Positions 61,623 through 64,000 of a DNA stretch of 64,000 bases are shown here, in pieces. The DNA is from Yeguia hominis. Lineage in GTDB: Bacteria; Bacillota; Clostridia; Oscillospirales; Acutalibacteraceae. The notes beneath the pieces were generated by a model, which saw only the letters and a program-made list of their open reading frames with translations, was not told where the DNA came from and ran no database searches. The DNA lies in contig NZ_JACRSN010000012.1 in the NCBI RefSeq assembly GCF_014384705.1, positions 24,759 through 88,758 of the forward strand. The letters are read 5' to 3'. The position numbers and the translations under genes are program-made. Positions within the stretch are counted from its first letter, which is position 1; each line of letters begins with the position of its first letter.

Positions 61623-62810
61623 ATGGCCACAGAGGAATTTCTACGCAAGGGAATTGACTGCATCGAATACAAAGACGGCAAGCGGGTAAACATTGCAAGT
61701 TATGTGCAAATGGCGCTCCGCACTGCGGCCACGCGTTCGTATTTGCAAGGCGAGGCAAAAGGCCGCGACGAACTGGGGATTGACACGGTGCTGGTATCGC
61801 AGTATGGAGCATGCTCCAATACGTGTTTGCCGTGGCAGGGGCGTGTGTACATAGATAATGTTTGGGGAAGCTGGAACGGAGAACGTGAGGGAGACCGGGG
61901 CAAAAGTCGGGACGGAAACTGGTATGTGCTGCTTTCCGTAGCGGTCAAAAACGGCCTCTTTCATCCGAACTGCCGGCACACGCTGTCCACCTGGATTTCC
62001 GGAATCAGCACCATGCCGGAGCCAATGGACAAAGATAAAATTCGGAAAACTGCTGCGCTGGAACAGAAGCAGCGGAAGTTGGAACGGGATGTACGTCTGT
62101 GGAAACGCATGGAAGCCGGTGCAGTGGATCCGGAGAACCAGAAACAGGCACGGGATCATCGGCGCACAGCGCAAAAGAAGCTGCGGGAATTTATCGTGGC
62201 ACATGATGATGTATTAAGGCGCGATTATTGGCGGGAAAAGGTATATACAGCGCCGCAAAAGGATGATATAATAAAGACACTAACCGAACAAGTGAAAGCC
62301 CTTGACCCTTCCTTACAATTGGCTCTTACAAACTACACCGGATTTAATGCTACGAGGATAAACCAAGCGTTAAACGGCACAATAAAACGTTCTGAAACAA
62401 TTAACAAGTCGATTGATCAACTTGATTTAGCGCTTGCATCTGGGGTAATCCCGGAAGAAATAACGGTTTATAGGCAAACGATTCCTCGAAACGTTAATGT
62501 TATTAGGAACCTCATGAATAAAAACCGTTTTGATTTGAACGAATCTACTTTAAACAAATTGATTGGTCTTGTAGATGTTCAATACGGGTATTTGTCAACA
62601 AGTTTAATCCCGTTAAACCTCCCCGGAAGAAACGTGAGGTTAATATTACGGGTACCGAAAGGATTTGTTGGGGCACAATACATTGCACCGATAGCAACTT
62701 TAAAATACAGGTGGCAGGAAGAGATTCTTTTTAAAACCGGTTTAAGGTACATCATTACAAAAGCGAAAAAAGAGGGGGATCAGATAACGATATGGGGAAT
62801 CATTCTGTAG
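61623..62810 (+). CDS. Phage minor capsid protein fused to an ADP-ribosyltransferase domain (N-terminally truncated)
   Basis: A 395-residue protein. The first 130 residues match the second half of phage minor capsid proteins of the PF06152 kind: IASYVQMALRTAATRSY, VLVSQYGACSNTCLPWQG (conserved Cys), NGLFHPNCRHTLSTW. The last 150 residues form an ADP-ribosyltransferase of the VIP2/exotoxin fold: R284 in ITVYRQ, the S-T-S motif 325-327 and Q365-E366-E367 (Q-x-E). About 250 N-terminal residues are missing compared with the capsid family. The enzyme would transfer ADP-ribose from NAD to an unknown target. Next gene overlaps it by 19 bp. Confidence 0.72.
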   Translation: MATEEFLRKGIDCIEYKDGKRVNIASYVQMALRTAATRSYLQGEAKGRDELGIDTVLVSQYGACSNTCLPWQGRVYIDNVWGSWNGEREGDRGKSRDGNWYVLLSVAVKNGLFHPNCRHTLSTWISGISTMPEPMDKDKIRKTAALEQKQRKLERDVRLWKRMEAGAVDPENQKQARDHRRTAQKKLREFIVAHDDVLRRDYWREKVYTAPQKDDIIKTLTEQVKALDPSLQLALTNYTGFNATRINQALNGTIKRSETINKSIDQLDLALASGVIPEEITVYRQTIPRNVNVIRNLMNKNRFDLNESTLNKLIGLVDVQYGYLSTSLIPLNLPGRNVRLILRVPKGFVGAQYIAPIATLKYRWQEEILFKTGLRYIITKAKKEGDQITIWGIIL

Positions 62811-63103
62811 ACGATGAACACAAAGAGGATATGGAAAGGCTCGATTGGAAAGAGGATATGATGCAAAAAATGGACAGCTCATATTCCGAGACTGTGGCTA
62901 TGCTGCTATGCAATATTTGCAAACATTATTCTCCACCTGGCATGTGCGGCAAGACGCAAAAACCCATTCCGAGCGAAATCCTAAATTACAAAATTCGAAA
63001 ATGTGATCAATTTGCTTTGGATGATAGTGTGTTAATGCCGGTGTTAAAAGATATTTTTGTTTCTTTGTACGATGATGGCCCCGAAGAAGTATATAAAAAA
63101 TAA
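62792..63103 (+). CDS. Small cysteine-rich protein overlapping the ADP-ribosyltransferase gene
   Basis: A 103-residue soluble protein with acidic N-terminus and a C-x2-C...C...C arrangement (LCNICKHYSP, MCGKTQ, KCDQFAL), which may bind a metal. Its ATG lies inside the end of the ADP-ribosyltransferase gene (19-bp overlap). GGGGG precedes it. It could be a small structural phage protein or an immunity/antitoxin partner of the transferase; the sequence alone cannot tell. Function unknown. Confidence 0.6.
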   Translation: MGNHSVDDEHKEDMERLDWKEDMMQKMDSSYSETVAMLLCNICKHYSPPGMCGKTQKPIPSEILNYKIRKCDQFALDDSVLMPVLKDIFVSLYDDGPEEVYKK

Positions 63104-63186
63104 ATTTGTGCGTATCAAAGGCGCGAAGAATAACCGCCCGCCAATCGGTAGGGCAGTATTTCTATGCATGAATACAGGAGGAACCC

Positions 63187-63372
63187 ATGATTTGTCCGTA
63201 TAACATGAAATCTCAAGTCAGCGTGCAGCAGTGGATGCAGGAATATGGCGGCGAAAACGGAGATCAAACACCCGCAGGGACAACGATCACAAATGAGCAG
63301 TTCGAATATATGGAATGCGCCCGGGAAGATTGCGGCGCGTTCTATGACGGAAGATGCCATTATAACGGCTAA
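63187..63372 (+). CDS. Small phage protein
   Basis: A 61-residue soluble protein after ACAGGAGGAACCC. Several Cys residues (EYMECAREDCGAFYDGRCHYNG) near the C-terminus suggest a small metal-binding or disulphide-bonded fold. It lies between the minor capsid/ART and scaffold genes, where phage genomes usually carry small accessory proteins. Function unknown. Confidence 0.6.
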   Translation: MICPYNMKSQVSVQQWMQEYGGENGDQTPAGTTITNEQFEYMECAREDCGAFYDGRCHYNG

Positions 63373-63390
63373 ATTTCATATGGTTTAACG

Positions 63391-63415
63391 AAGCGGCTTT
63401 CAAGCTGCTTTTTTT
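63391..63415 (+). terminator. Terminator in the phage remnant
   Basis: AAGCGGCTT (63391-63399), two-base loop, AAGCTGCTT (63402-63410), then TTTTT. It follows the 61-residue phage gene. Confidence 0.75.
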
Positions 63416-63494
63416 ATGCCCAAAACATGCTGAATGGCAAAAAACTCTGCAAGGAAATGAAAGCCGACAGGCTATAAAAGGAGCGGATTTGCGC

Positions 63495-63848
63495 ATGAAG
63501 GAACCTAATGAAGAGATCGTGACACAGGACGAAGAGCAGCAAAACCAGCAGCTGGAAACAAACGCCGCAGGTTTGCCCCAGACACAGGAAGAGTTGGACG
63601 CGCTGATTGAAAAACGGATCAAGCGCGAGCACAAAAAATGGGACAAGCAACAGCAGCAAACAGAAGAACCGGCAGAACCCAAACAGGCAACAGAAACCGC
63701 TGTACAAAGCATTGCAATCCAAAAAGAGCTTACAGAAGCCCGGGCGCAATTGGAAGCAGTGAAAAGCGGCGTTCGGCCCGATGTAGTGGAAGATGCGGTT
63801 TATCTCGCAACGCGGGAAATTGAGGGGTCAATCCCAAATTCTGTGTAA
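63495..63848 (+). pseudogene. Phage scaffolding protein (GP20-like), truncated
   Basis: A 117-residue acidic, helical protein, AAAAGGAG before ATG 63495. The region TQEELDALIEKRIKREHKKW and the later VRPDVVEDAVYLATREIE match the scaffolding proteins that precede phage major capsid genes. After REIE the conserved sequence breaks off and the frame ends GSIPNSV. The break coincides with what looks like the end of an insertion sequence, so the last third of the gene is missing. Confidence 0.65.
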
Positions 63849-64000
63849 ACGCTAAATCGTGGTGCAAAATAGAGCAAAATCATTTTAAGGCGGGAGCGGC
63901 GCAAGCTGCTGCCGCCTTGTCTATAAAATAACAGCGCTTCGAGGGTATGTCAAGGGCGGAGGCGTCAGCCTCCGTTCATCAGAGCAGTGCTGCCGCACCG
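63827..64000 (-). mobile_element. Probable terminal part of an insertion sequence running off the window
   Basis: From GGGGTCAATCCC at 63827 the sequence no longer matches phage genes. It contains TTCTGTGTAAACG (63839-63851), which is like the ends of IS256-type elements, a strong hairpin GGCGGGAGCGGCGC...GCTGCTGCCGCC (63891-63917), and no open frame. The transposase would lie beyond the window edge. Confidence 0.4.

Noticed and set aside
1..64000. CRISPR arrays, rRNA genes, tmRNA, RNase P RNA or SRP RNA
   Set aside because: No regularly spaced direct repeats and no conserved core sequences of these RNAs were seen on either strand.

Overview
The window looks like chromosomal DNA of a spore-forming, low-to-mid GC Gram-positive anaerobe of the Clostridia, most likely an Oscillospiraceae/Ruminococcaceae-type genome. 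The evidence is a germination gene (ypeB), rubrerythrin, an iron-containing alcohol dehydrogenase, the ecfA1-ecfA2-ecfT-truA block, a ClpE-type chaperone, DUF5711 and DUF6062 proteins, consistent AGGAGG ribosome binding sites and sigma-A type promoters. No species call is made.

Layout. 0.3-4.5 kb: two ABC-2 export systems (ATPase plus permease, twice). 4.6-16 kb: a decay island. It holds frameshifted ICMT-like, alpha/beta hydrolase and methyltransferase genes, a truncated ATC-hydrolase-like gene fused to a beheaded ABC exporter half, a second exporter half with a stop, frameshifts and a Walker A change, and the 3' remnant of a large serine recombinase. Intact genes among them include an alkyltransferase-like protein, a GNAT acetyltransferase, an LCM-type methyltransferase and an esterase. 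A stand-alone phage lysis cassette (holin, XhlA-like, GH25 endolysin) sits at 7.4-9.0 kb. 16-18.2 kb: a LytTR/DUF3021 regulator pair with a tandem-repeat operator, and a ZIP metal transporter. 18.9-22.1 kb: a two-domain class II aldolase, a sugar nucleotidyltransferase and an esterase. 22.5-29.4 kb: a putative envelope/efflux cassette. A TetR regulator is divergent from a small protein, an MMPL/RND transporter (one homopolymer frameshift) and an 1133-residue secreted, anchored GLUG/coiled-coil protein.

29.5-63 kb is mostly housekeeping: ychF, rubrerythrin and alcohol dehydrogenase; thiN; ruvC-ruvA-ruvB-glmM; ypeB; an EF-G paralogue; a very large P-type-ATPase-like membrane protein that lacks the catalytic DKTG motif; rlmB; DUF6062 and an OGG-type DNA glycosylase; a tRNA-Pro with a truncated copy; an rRNA-type methyltransferase; the ECF transporter core with truA; DUF5711, cvpA, pgsA and clpE; then a Gly-Arg-His-Gln tRNA cluster. 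Just after the tRNAs come an IS256-family element with a probably defective transposase and a short, AT-richer prophage head-gene remnant. That remnant has a minor capsid/ADP-ribosyltransferase fusion, small phage proteins and a truncated scaffold gene, and is cut off by what looks like the end of another insertion sequence.

The features most worth attention are the catalytically dead-looking P-type ATPase homologue with a roughly 500-residue Pro/Ala-rich N-terminus (41858-45046), the MMPL plus GLUG/coiled-coil cassette (22476-28685), the EF-G paralogue with a lost G4 motif, the phage ADP-ribosyltransferase with an overlapping cysteine-rich gene, and the LytTR direct-repeat operator. Several frameshifts fall in short homopolymers or dinucleotide repeats, so some could be sequencing errors; raw reads would settle this.
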